A stretch of DNA of 64,000 nucleotides, from contig NZ_LMPT01000019.1 in NCBI RefSeq assembly GCF_001424425.1, positions 1,197,206 through 1,261,205 on the forward strand, written 5' to 3'. Below the pieces are notes generated by a model. That model was given only the letters and a program-made list of their open reading frames with translations, did no database searches and was not told the DNA's origin. This stretch comes from Acidovorax sp. Leaf191 (GTDB lineage: Bacteria; Pseudomonadota; Gammaproteobacteria; Burkholderiales; Burkholderiaceae_C). The position numbers were made by a program, and so were the translations under genes. This document shows, in pieces, positions 51,126-60,157 of the stretch (position 1 is the stretch's first letter; each line of letters starts with the position of its first letter).

Positions 51126-51821
51126 ATGACATATCACCTCAGCGTGAAGACGGGAGGCAAGGGCGCTGCAGCGCGCCATGCAAAATACATCGGACGTCGC
51201 GGAGCCTTTGAGAGCAAAAGCGAAGACCTCGTGGACACATTCTCCGGCAACCTTCCCGGTTGGACCAGTGGCGATACCACCAAATTCTGGCAGACCGCCG
51301 ACAAGTACGAGCGTAGCAACGCTGCCGTGTACCGCGAGTACGAGGGCGCGTTACCAGCCGAACTAACCCATACACAAATGCGCGAGGCTCTCGAGGAGTG
51401 GATGCAGCACGTCGCACCCAACAAGCCCTATGAAGTTGCCATCCATGAGCCCGTTGCCGCCCTTGGTGGAGTGCCACAACCGCATTTCCATGCGATGGTT
51501 TCGGATCGGGTACTCGATGGAATCGACCGCCCGGCGGAGCTGCATTTTCGACGTTACAACCCCAAGAAGCCGGAAGCAGGGGGCAGCAAAAAAGACAGCG
51601 GTGGCCGCACACCCTTGGCCTTGCGCAACGAGTTGAAGGAAACACGCAAAGCGTTTGCCGATCTCTTGAACCGGCATTTGACAGCGAATGGACATGACCC
51701 GCGGCTCGATCATCGAAGCCACCAGGAGCGAGGACTCTCCGCCGAGCCGGGGCGGCACCTCGGACCTGCCAGGGTCCAGCGACTGCGGGCGGCACAAGCG
51801 CAGTCTGCGACATCGCCATAG
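51126..51821 (+). CDS. mobA: MobA/MobL family relaxase (MOBQ)
   Basis: Start MTYHLSVKTG at 51126. The N-terminus GKGAAARHAKYIGRRGAF is the relaxase motif I area, and QPHFHAMVSDRVLDGIDRP is the His metal-binding region of MobA/MobL proteins. The 231-residue protein is short and covers only the relaxase domain; the primase part of IncQ MobA is absent. It nicks oriT and leads strand transfer. With oriT upstream and an integrase at 60158 the element is mobilizable, needing a helper. Confidence 0.85.
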   Translation: MTYHLSVKTGGKGAAARHAKYIGRRGAFESKSEDLVDTFSGNLPGWTSGDTTKFWQTADKYERSNAAVYREYEGALPAELTHTQMREALEEWMQHVAPNKPYEVAIHEPVAALGGVPQPHFHAMVSDRVLDGIDRPAELHFRRYNPKKPEAGGSKKDSGGRTPLALRNELKETRKAFADLLNRHLTANGHDPRLDHRSHQERGLSAEPGRHLGPARVQRLRAAQAQSATSP

Positions 51822-51835
51822 GCTCAAAACGCGAG

Positions 51836-51859
51836 ATTTCTGCTGCCGGCAGCAGAAAT
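51836..51859. repeat. perfect 24-bp palindrome
   Basis: The 24 bases from 51836 read the same on both strands, with the half ATTTCTGCTGCC. It begins 15 bases after the relaxase stop, and a TTTTT is nearby at 51866. It can form a long hairpin without a loop and may act as a terminator, a binding site or a replication/transfer structure. Confidence 0.8.
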
Positions 51860-52300
51860 TCCGTGTTTTTAGACACAGAGGCCTTCAATTTTCGCTCGAA
51901 GAACGCCGTGAGCCGAGGTGACTAAAAAGCTCTTGGCGGTCTTGGCTGCGCAAACTGCACCAGATCGATCTGCGCCTCACGTCCAAGGTTTTCCAAGAAG
52001 CGCCGTCACACGCCAAAGGACTAAAGGTAGGTGGATTGGTAGAACGGCGAACACCACCGCAAGCAACCTAGCTGCAGGTCGGCGGAGAAAAGCCTGCCGC
52101 CTCAGTGGTCCATCGGCATCTTGCAGCGTGCATTGAGCATCACGAGTCACTGTTCAACCAATCGCCACAATGGTAATGTGGGTTCAGATGATGTCCATTG
52201 GAATCCTAAAACGTCCAACCTGATCCAGTGTTCATTGGTAGAAAGGATGGAGCTCAGGTCCCTGGCAAAATCCGCTGCCCAACTCGTGGTGAAGGCGATC
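51860..52300. other. gap between relaxase and the recombinase homologue
   Basis: The reading frame of the next gene is open from 52121, but no convincing codons precede 52301. There is no recognised gene. Parts may be promoter for the next operon; I see no strong -35/-10 pair. Confidence 0.35.
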
Positions 52301-53539
52301 ATGGCTCGGAAAGCGAAGGACTTAACTGCCCTTGAAGTGTCACGACTGACCTGCCAGGGTCACCATGCCGTGGGAGGCGTTGCTGGGCTGTATTTGTATG
52401 TCACGGGCTCTGGTGCGAGATCCTGGGTGCTGCGCATCATGATCGGCGACAGGCGGCGGCACATGGGCCTTGGGAGTTTTCCAGAAGTCACACTTGCGCA
52501 AGCCAGATCAAAAGCCCGTGAAGCCAAAGACTGGCTGGATCAAGGGGTCGATCCGATTGAGCGTCGGACCGCACTCATGACCTCTTTGAAAGCACAGCAG
52601 GTGCTACCCATGACGTTCGAGCAGGCAGCCAATGCCTACATCGCAACACGCGAGAGTGAATGGAAGAACCTCAAGCACCGCAGTCAGTGGTCTTCCACTC
52701 TCAAGACCTACGCATATCCTCATATTGGAAATACGGCAGTTCAGGACGTATCGACTGAGCAGGTACTGTCCATCCTCAAACCGATATGGACCACCAAAGC
52801 AGAGACAGCTTCGCGCCTTCGGGGGCGGATTGAAGCAGTACTGGATTGGACGACCATTGGGGGACAGCGTAGTGGCGACAATCCAGCTCGATGGAGAGGG
52901 CACCTAGACGCGTTGCTGCCTCGACCATCCAAAGCCCGGGAGATCCAACTCCACGGCGGACATCCGGTCACCAACATGCCAGAGTTCATGTGCAACCTCC
53001 GCCGTCGCCCAGGAACTGCAGCACGTGCCCTCGAGTTTTGCATTCTCACTGCAGTCCCTAGCGATTGGGTGCTCATGGCCCGATGGGGTGAGATTGATTT
53101 GAGAGCTGGTGTCTGGACGGTGCCCGCTGAGCGTGCGGCGTTGGATGAACCGTATCGAATCCCACTTAGTAGCAGTGCGATATCTGTACTGAAGTCAGAG
53201 GTGCTTCACATTCCGCCAGACACTCACTTGGTCTTTGCAAAGGACAAAGAATCATCCCTCTCAGAGGCGATACTGGTTGACGTATTGAAACGGTTGAGTC
53301 TGGAGCTCTATCCCGACGACTTCAGGCGCACTTTCCGAGACTGGGCTGTTAATAAGGCCCGGTACCCCCAGAAACTCGTAGATATTTCATTGGCGAGTGC
53401 TGCCAAGAGAAATGAAAAATCATTAAAACCTGATGACGTTGAATTGGGGCAGAGAAGGGAAATGATGAACGAATGGGACCAATTTATCATGCAAAAAGCG
53501 TCGAAGATCGCTTTTCCGTTTGCTTTGAGAGCCTTTTGA
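52301..53539 (+). CDS. tyrosine recombinase homologue without catalytic residues
   Basis: The ATG at 52301 follows GAAGGCGATC. The 412-residue protein is colinear with P4-type integrases: N-terminal DUF4102 arm-binding domain (GVAGLYLYVTGSGARSWVLRI), SAM-like domain (MTFEQAANAYIATRESEWKN) and catalytic domain. But Arg I is Pro253 (TAVPSDWV instead of ARTGE), the Lys of the hairpin is lost, His II is Asp340 (DDFRRTFRDW), His/Trp III is Ser366 (SLAS) and the Tyr is Leu375. Only Arg342 remains. It cannot cleave DNA, so it may be a repurposed DNA-binding protein. It is 3 bases from the next gene. Confidence 0.85.
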   Translation: MARKAKDLTALEVSRLTCQGHHAVGGVAGLYLYVTGSGARSWVLRIMIGDRRRHMGLGSFPEVTLAQARSKAREAKDWLDQGVDPIERRTALMTSLKAQQVLPMTFEQAANAYIATRESEWKNLKHRSQWSSTLKTYAYPHIGNTAVQDVSTEQVLSILKPIWTTKAETASRLRGRIEAVLDWTTIGGQRSGDNPARWRGHLDALLPRPSKAREIQLHGGHPVTNMPEFMCNLRRRPGTAARALEFCILTAVPSDWVLMARWGEIDLRAGVWTVPAERAALDEPYRIPLSSSAISVLKSEVLHIPPDTHLVFAKDKESSLSEAILVDVLKRLSLELYPDDFRRTFRDWAVNKARYPQKLVDISLASAAKRNEKSLKPDDVELGQRREMMNEWDQFIMQKASKIAFPFALRAF

Positions 53540-53542
53540 TCT

Positions 53543-54676
53543 ATGAGCTCAGCCTATAAAGATGCCTCTAGTCGCTTAGAAAACATCGCTGGAAAATTCG
53601 GCTTGGCCCCTAAAAAGGTGCTCGCCAATTTATTGGAGCACGGTTTCAAGTTTTATGTTCAGATTCCGAGTGACCTTGTTGCGGTAGCTGTTAATAAACA
53701 GATCTTCGATGGCCATGGTGTGGATAACCGGCAAGCGTATGCAGTGCTGAATCACATCAGGCCATTCGTTCTGAAGTCAGCTCGGATGCTTGAGATTGAT
53801 GCCGCAGGATTGCTGAACGCCAAGGATTTTTGGTGCACGGATTTTGCAATCGCTCTTCAACTCGAGGCGAAGCGCTGGGCTGCCTGCGATATTTTTTCAA
53901 GTTCATCTGAAACTGGCCGCCGCCTCACATTGGGTGGTGCAAATATCATTTTGCAACTCCGCCCATCCTCTGAAGAGTATTTTGGGGAGCGTTACAGTGA
54001 TCTCCGGACTGCGGAGCCAATTCAGATAACCATTGATAATCTTCATGTGCATCCAGAGAAGGTGGGTGATGCGGAAGCTTTATTGCATGTTGACGGCAAA
54101 GAAGTCGATCCTCTATTGGATTTGAGTGCGCCTCACTTTTCAGAGGCTTTGATCGTACTGTGGGATATTTTTAGGGAGACCTGGTTCCTTCGAGACCTAA
54201 CAGTTCAGGAAGTCCGTGATTGGAAACGCTCAGCCATCGTTGAATTGAAAGCCAGGTCGGAAGTTTTTAATTCGGCAAATTCAAGTGAAACAGCATTAAA
54301 ATTTATTACTCCCCGTGACCTTGATTTGTATAAACGAAAGTGGACGGATGGCGTTGTAAAGCCCGCCGAGAACGGCGAGATTGATCCTCGTTTCGATTGT
54401 CTATTAAAAGCCTCGGATCATTTTTGGAAGCCGTATTTTGAAAAATCCGCTAAAAGCAATGGGCAAGTAAAAATTAAGAAAGTGAGCCAGGAAAATATTG
54501 CTCAGTACATTCGGGATTCCAATGGTGAGCTGTTTACTCAGGTTGAGAGTAAAGTGGCGGCTATGATTATTAATCCTTTTCCTGATCTTGCAAAGCGGAA
54601 GAGTCGCAAGAAGTCTTTGGAGGTAATCAAGCAGAATAAAACAATATTTGGTCCTAAGGTGCTGTCCGATTTATGA
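53543..54676 (+). CDS. unknown partner of the inactive recombinase homologue
   Basis: The 377-residue product starts 3 bases behind the recombinase homologue. The N-terminal region SSRLENIAGKFGLAPKKVLANLLEHGFKF may be a helical DNA-binding fold. It has long helical and beta stretches (IPSDLVAVAVNKQIF; LVVLWDIFRETWFLRDLTVQEVRDWKR) and a C-terminal segment with QENIAQYIRDSNGELFTQVESK and basic RKSRKKS. GC content is lower than that of the metal region. No family is recognised. The two genes appear to be one operon. Confidence 0.65.
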   Translation: MSSAYKDASSRLENIAGKFGLAPKKVLANLLEHGFKFYVQIPSDLVAVAVNKQIFDGHGVDNRQAYAVLNHIRPFVLKSARMLEIDAAGLLNAKDFWCTDFAIALQLEAKRWAACDIFSSSSETGRRLTLGGANIILQLRPSSEEYFGERYSDLRTAEPIQITIDNLHVHPEKVGDAEALLHVDGKEVDPLLDLSAPHFSEALIVLWDIFRETWFLRDLTVQEVRDWKRSAIVELKARSEVFNSANSSETALKFITPRDLDLYKRKWTDGVVKPAENGEIDPRFDCLLKASDHFWKPYFEKSAKSNGQVKIKKVSQENIAQYIRDSNGELFTQVESKVAAMIINPFPDLAKRKSRKKSLEVIKQNKTIFGPKVLSDL

Positions 54677-54879
54677 TGCCTGTATTGCCAGAAATTTTCT
54701 GATCTCATCAGCCTCGCAGTGGAAAATTGTGGTTGAGCGCAATGTCTGCAACTCCATTGTCAATGTTCTGCCTAAACGACAAACAGACCAAGAGCCTATT
54801 GAGCCAAAACTGATGAATTCGCGTGAGAGGGTCTTTACACCACGCGCCGAGACGAGACTTGATGTGCTCGATTAGGATC

Positions 54880-55370
54880 ATGCCGACCTCACATGCCGAT
54901 TGGGGCTAGCGCCGAGTTCGCCTCGTTTTGATGTCCTGTTGTTGCCTGCCGACGTACTCCCCGCATCTGTCGTACCGAGGCGCGCGGCGTGTTCTACACA
55001 TTGGGCAAAGTCCAACAGCTTGCGAAGTGTTCCAGGGATCTTGACGAGGTCACGGTGGCGAGCCTTGCTATGCCCGGACTTGTTATTGATCAATTGAAAC
55101 GCGCGTTCGACTTTGAAACCGATGGGGGCGTTGACCAGCACAGATTGTCTTGGATTTGCGGTTCGCGCGCTTGTGTGCTGCATCTTGCGCTTGCCGTACT
55201 GTTTGACTGCATGCCCGTTGACTTCGATGCCCTACTGGTCATCGCGCTAGCTCATTCCCTGCTGGTTCACGTCGGCCACTAAATCTGTAGGTCTCCACGC
55301 ACAAACACATGCGCTTGTGTCACGTCCTTGAAGTTGGCCGCTTTACTCACAGCCGAGCATGAGCCCCAAG
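54880..55370 (-). pseudogene. decayed IS5-family transposase
   Basis: On the minus strand ANFKDVTQAHVFVRGDLQI near 55300-55360 matches the second-Asp area of IS5 transposases. KVERAFQLINNKSGHSKARHRDLVKI near 54990-55110 matches the catalytic Glu end. Stops and frameshifts are in between, so it is a relict. Confidence 0.65.
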
Positions 55371-55791
55371 CCCGGGTCTCCCCTTGTGCGCCTGCTATTT
55401 CTGAGATCCCAGTGGCTGCCCTATTGGTCAGGTACTTCGTTGGGGACTCGTCGGATTCAATTGCTTAGATTGCTTCTTCGTCACATCTCACCCGGGGTGC
55501 CAGAGTTGTGCAATTCCCCCTTGGTGACAAGCCTGACCGGGGTCATTGAGCGCATGCGGTCCTCTATGTATGACTAGCCGTTTGCTGACCTCTTCAGCTC
55601 ATCTCCTCGTTATATGGCGGCAGAGATCTTTAGTTGCCAGGAAAGCAGAGTAAGAACCAAGAAGTTGTATGCCCGGCTCGTAGGCTTACGTGGCCTATGC
55701 TCACAGTGCTGGTATTTTATACAGTGAAAATTCCGAAGATGACGCTAAGTTGAGCTTTGGCGACCATTGAGTCTCTTTGAAAGGAGTCGCA

Positions 55792-56019
55792 ATGACCACA
55801 ACAACTTCCGGCATCTGCCGGTTAAACGAGCTAAAGGCTCTCACCGGCTTAGGCCGTTCCACGATCTATGCCAAGGGAAACCCCCGCAGTCGTCAGTATG
55901 ACGAGAAGTTCCCGCGGAGAGTGCGCTTGGGGACCGCCAATAGCCGATCTGTTGGCTGGCCTCGGGCAGAGGTTCTCGCGTGGCTTGATCTGACGGCTAC
56001 AACGCGACGTGTGGTGTGA
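55792..56019 (+). CDS. AlpA-family regulator
   Basis: Start at 55792 behind GAAAGGAGTCGCA. The 75-residue protein has LNELKALTGLGRSTIYA followed by FPRRVRLGTANSRSVGWPRAEVLAWLD, the AlpA (Prophage CP4-57 regulatory) signature. AlpA proteins act as excision/activation factors of satellite elements and regulate the integrase. It overlaps or directly adjoins the DUF3987 gene start. Confidence 0.88.
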   Translation: MTTTTSGICRLNELKALTGLGRSTIYAKGNPRSRQYDEKFPRRVRLGTANSRSVGWPRAEVLAWLDLTATTRRVV

Positions 56020-56021
56020 CT

Positions 56022-57616
56022 ATGCACAAACCGCAAACCCCTAACGCGCTAGTTACTAGACGCTACATCACGACCGCCGACAATCAGGTCTTTGAACCTG
56101 GGCCGTATCCCGTTGAGCAATTTCCAGATCTCTTACGTGAAGTCTTAATTGAAATTTCCCAACGGCGGGGCTTGAAGCCCCAGCTTATCGGAGGAGCACT
56201 CCTTGCTGCTTGCGCCGCTGCGCATCAACCTGCCATCAAGGTGCAAGGGTCCAATGCCCAAACTGTCGGATTGAACTTGAGTGTCCTGACAATCGGGATT
56301 CGCGGAGCGGGTAAGACGACCGTCGATGATTTGCTTTTTTTTTCCTGAGAGAGTATCAGAGTGAGCAAGATAAAATTCATGAAAAGGCGTTGAAGACGCA
56401 CGAAATTAAAATTCGAATTCATAAAATAAAGGTTCGCTTAATCGATAAATTCATTAATCAATGCGTCAATCAAGGTAAGGACTATGATGATTATGAAAGA
56501 GATCAGGAGGAACTCCAGGAAAAAGAGCCGCGACTGCCAAAGGAGGAAAATGTATTAATTCAGGATGCAACTCTTGCTGGAATTCTTGAGGTTTTGAACA
56601 AAGGAATTCCTGTAACTACCATCAGTATTGCGGAGGCAGAGAGATTTTTTTCTGGTAAATCCAAAGGAGACTTGGCGACGCTCAATGATCTTCACGATCC
56701 TTCCTCACATATGTCTGTTCTTCGGAAGGGATGTAAAATGGTATTTGAGGAGCCTGTCGTAACTCAAAACTACTCGATCCAACATGATGCAGTAAAAAAG
56801 TACATTCAGCGGTCTCGTGAAATGGGCAATGTTGGGCGTGCCCTCATTTGTGAAATTTCCGAGATCCCTGAGACAGTTGCAGAATCCAATGCTCCCTTTA
56901 AGGCTCTGCCATTGCTTCAGGCCAAGCTAGCAGATTTTTTAAGTATTGGAATGAGGAGAAGGCATGATGATAATTTTAAATTTGATGTTATCATGACTTC
57001 TCCGAGCGCCGACATGATGTTTGTTGAGTATTTCGCAAAGCTGCGTGAGTCCATCAAACCGGGAGGGCGCTTTAGCGATGTTGATGATGCTGTCGCGAAG
57101 ATGAGAGCTAATGCCCTAAAAATCGCAGGGATTTTTCATCTGATGGGGGGAAAAACTGGATTCATCGAAGGCGACACCATGAAAGCAGCGCTCCACGTTT
57201 GTACTTGGTATCTGCTCGAGTTCCAACGCCTCTTTGGCCGAATCGGTGAACTGAGCGACGAGCAAACCTACGCACGAGTGCTTGAGGAATGGCTATGGGC
57301 TCGCTTCAAAGTAAAAAGGGCCATGTTCAACGTCAGAGTGGGGGAGGTCAGGGACATGGGGCCTAATTGTTTCAGGCCACCGAAGCGAGAGAATTTGGAC
57401 TTGGCGATCCGCGCGCTGGAAAAGAAAGGTGTTGTTGAGGTGCAGGATATTAGGGGGGAAATGCAATTGAAAATTAATCGCGAGTATTTTCTGACAAATC
57501 CAGCCCCTGGCAATGTGCTGAATCTGATGAAGGATTTTGCTTACTTGGACAGTCCGAACGGACGGTATGGCCTTGGATCCAGAAGTTACCAGCCGCCGAC
57601 GATTGGGAGGGGCTGA
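56022..57616 (+). pseudogene. DUF3987-type primase/helicase-like protein with frameshift at a T9 tract
   Basis: The first part (ATG 56022, or GTG 56016) ends DDLLFFS at a stop at 56348 and has a P-loop-like GIRGAGKTT. In the next frame the reading goes on to 57616, with SISPAE-like region (VTTISIAEAERFFSG) and VEYFAKLRESIKPGG. A T9 run (56335-56343) lies at the break; one additional T restores one frame of about 530 residues. Transcriptional slippage at T9 or an assembly error would give full-length protein. It could be a functional gene. Confidence 0.75.
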
Positions 57617-57730
57617 TATGTGGGTAGGGGCAACTGTAGATGGTTGCCTCCTTCCCTCGGTGCTCTTCAGCCTAGGATTGAGTTGCAATGGACCGCAGTT
57701 GTTGCTGGCGATGCCGACGATGACACTCCC

Positions 57731-57754
57731 AAAGCCGCCTTGTCAGGCGGCTTT
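57731..57754 (+). terminator. terminator hairpin
   Basis: AAAGCCGCCT (57731-57740) pairs with AGGCGGCTTT (57745-57754) around TGTC. It closes the AlpA-DUF3987 unit; it is nearly symmetric and works on both strands. Confidence 0.8.
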
Positions 57755-58014
57755 GTCATTGTGGGGCGCTCATCTTTTCTATCGCTCTAAGTATGGAGGC
57801 AATGTTGCGTCCGATGGCTCACCAAGCGTCCTTGCGAAGCTAGTTGATGCTGCGCCCGCCGAGGTGTTGATAGCAACGCACGAGTGTCCCGCGTGCACGA
57901 CCCGGTCCAGATTCAATAGCAGCCAACAGGGTGCGATCAGATAAAGGGAAAGGGTCTCAGGCCACTGATAGGTTAGGCTGAGATGGAACTGGCTGAAAAC
58001 ACAGTGTTTCTGTA

Positions 58015-58034
58015 TACTGGATAAACAATCAGTA
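58015..58034. promoter_or_regulatory. LexA (SOS) box
   Basis: TACTGGATAAACAATCAGTA has CTG-N10-CAG with the outer TACTG and CAGTA of the LexA consensus. It lies 28 bases upstream of the small open frame at 58063 and about 300 bases upstream of umuD, and overlaps a TATACT -10 candidate. It should be repressed by LexA and induced by DNA damage. Confidence 0.8.
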
Positions 58035-58062
58035 TTTCATCCAGCCTTATCCGGAGCATGCC

Positions 58063-58152
58063 ATGACCGTCCAGCAAAAGTACCGCCAGTACAGTACGCC
58101 TCCTCGCGTGTCTTCGCCCACATGGCTGCGAAAGGTCTGGGGCTGGCTGTGA
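58063..58152 (+). CDS. 29-residue open frame behind the SOS box
   Basis: ATG at 58063 preceded by CCGGAGCATGCC opens MTVQQKYRQYSTPPRVSSPT and ends WGWL at a TGA. It is the first start after the SOS box and has a good ribosome site. It may be an own peptide or the front part of a frameshifted gene. The function is unknown. Confidence 0.4.
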   Translation: MTVQQKYRQYSTPPRVSSPTWLRKVWGWL

Positions 58153-58329
58153 GCATTGGCCATACGGTGTGGCAGATGCATCGGGCCGACATCCACGTGA
58201 ACTCGTGGATGGGTCCGCGACAGTGTTCAGTCTGTGCGGGATCCGCATCGACTTGGCCAGGACTGACTCATGTAAGGTGAGGTTCCATGGCCACTGGTAG
58301 GCCGGGGGGCTGACTCCAGCGTTCCGATA

Positions 58330-58720
58330 TTGGTCGGCGATTTGCGTCCTAGCTCCGTCCAGGCCGGGTTCCCATCGCCCGCAGAAGACAATATGGTTCA
58401 GCGTGTGGATCTGATGGCCGAACTGATTAAACATCCACAAGCCAGCTTCCTGCTGCGCATCCGTGGGGAGTCCATGCGTGATGTCGGCATCTTTGACGGG
58501 GACGTGGTGTTGGTAGATCGCGCCATCACCCCCCCGCTCTGGTCATGTGGTCGTCGCTGTTGTCGAAAACGAATTCGTCTGCAAAACCTTGCAGATAAGG
58601 GCAGGGCGCATCAAACTCAAAGCCGCCAACCCCACGTACCCCGACCTCGTTCCCAAAGAAAGCCAGACTGTTCAGGTGTGGGGCGTCGTGGTAGCCGCCA
58701 TCAAACAGTTCAAGGCCTGA
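58330..58720 (+). pseudogene. umuD: UmuD-like SOS mutagenesis protein, frameshifted
   Basis: The frame has [20 protein letters not shown] with the autocleavage region, then [27 protein letters not shown] with the catalytic Ser. A run of C (about 58532-58538) breaks the frame; the other frame continues [18 protein letters not shown] and ends AAIKQFKA at 58720. Start (TTG at 58330) is uncertain. It ends 5 bases before umuC. The two parts together would form the 140-residue UmuD. Confidence 0.75.
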
Positions 58721-58725
58721 CCAAC

Positions 58726-60097
58726 GTGTACGCCCTGATCGATGGCAATAATTTCTACGTGTCCTGCGAACGCGTATTCAGACCGGACCTTAACGACCGT
58801 CCCGTCGTGGTGCTGTCCAACAATGACGGCTGCGCCATCGCCCGCAGCAACGAAGCCAAAGCGCTGGGTATCAAGATGGGGGCCCCCTGGTTCCAGATCA
58901 AACATCTGGAAGAAGAAGCTGGTCTGGTAGCCCCGTCAGCCAACTTCTCTCTCTACGGAGATATGAGCGACCGCATGATGAGTCTCGTGGCGGGATTAGG
59001 CCACCAGCAGGAGGTCTATTCCATCGACGAGAGCTTTATCGATCTCGCAGGCATTCGGGGAGACATGATCCGAAGAAGCCGACTCATCAGGCAGAGGCTA
59101 TTGCAATGGACCGGCATCCCCACCTGCATCGGTATCGGCCCCACAAAAACCCTGGCCAAACTGGCCAACCACATCGCCAAAACTGCCGAACGCAAACCCG
59201 GTGTCTATCCCGAGCGCTTTCCAGGTCATGGTCCAGACGGCTCCATCGCCCAGATTTGCCACCTGGGGATACTCAGTGACGACGACAAACGAACCTTGTT
59301 CGAACGCACCGCTGTGACTGAAGTCTGAGGGGGTGAGGCCACAAATCGGCAGACAGTTGAAAGACATCGACATCGCCACCGTTCAAGATCTGGTGCAACT
59401 CGACCCAGTGGTGGTTGCCAGACGTTGGTCAGTAGTTCTGGAACGCACCGTGCGAGAGCTGCAAGGCATACTCTGCATAGACTTGGAAAACGCCCCCTTG
59501 CCTATACAGCAGATCGCCTGCACCCGCAGCTTCGGTCACCCTGTGACTGAACAGGCAGAACTGGCGCAGGCGATTACAGAGTTCGCGTCGCGTGCTGCTG
59601 AAAAGCTCCGGCGCCAAAAGCAGCAGGCCAGCCAGATTCTCACCTTCGTGAGAACCAGCCCGTTCAGGCGTCAGGACGATCAATACTCCCTTTCCATGGC
59701 CTTGGCTCTGGTGCGTCCCACGCTGAACACCGGTGTGCCGGTCAACGCCCCATTGGAAACCCTCAAGGCCATCTATCGCCCAGGCTTCAACTACGCAAAA
59801 GCCGGAGTATTGCTGTTGGACCTCATGCCGGAAGGATTTGTGCAGGGTGAACTGGCCTGGGGTGAGCCTTCATCCGCAACGGGCCGAGACACCAAAGACC
59901 GCAGTCGAGTGATGAGTGCTATCGACAACCTGAACACCCGCTATGGCCGAGGAACTGTCAAACTGGCAAGTGGTGGTATCGAACATGGCCGCTTGCTCCA
60001 ACTAGGAGCCGTACAATCCAGCTGGAAGATGAAGCAGGAGAGGCGCACGCCGCGCTACACCACCCACTGGCAGGAGTTGGCTGTCGTTAAAGGCTGA
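58726..60097 (+). pseudogene. umuC: UmuC-like DNA polymerase V, frameshifted
   Basis: A GTG at 58726 opens [18 protein letters not shown], with [30 protein letters not shown] and [19 protein letters not shown]; this is the Y-family polymerase palm and thumb. The frame stops at 59328 (TAVTEV) where a single extra A lies in TCTGAGGGGGTG; removal restores TEVWGV. The reading then continues IGRQLKDIDIATVQDLV and ends at 60097. UmuC would make error-prone repair with UmuD'. Confidence 0.85.
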
Positions 60098-60157
60098 CTG
60101 ACCTGCTTCGGTCCGGACGAATCAATTCCGCCAGAAGGCAGAACAGCGGATACTCCT

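Noticed and set aside
57973-58440. 155-residue minus-strand frame over the SOS box
   Set aside because: It runs across the LexA box and umuD, has no ribosome site, and its sequence is a shadow of umuD.
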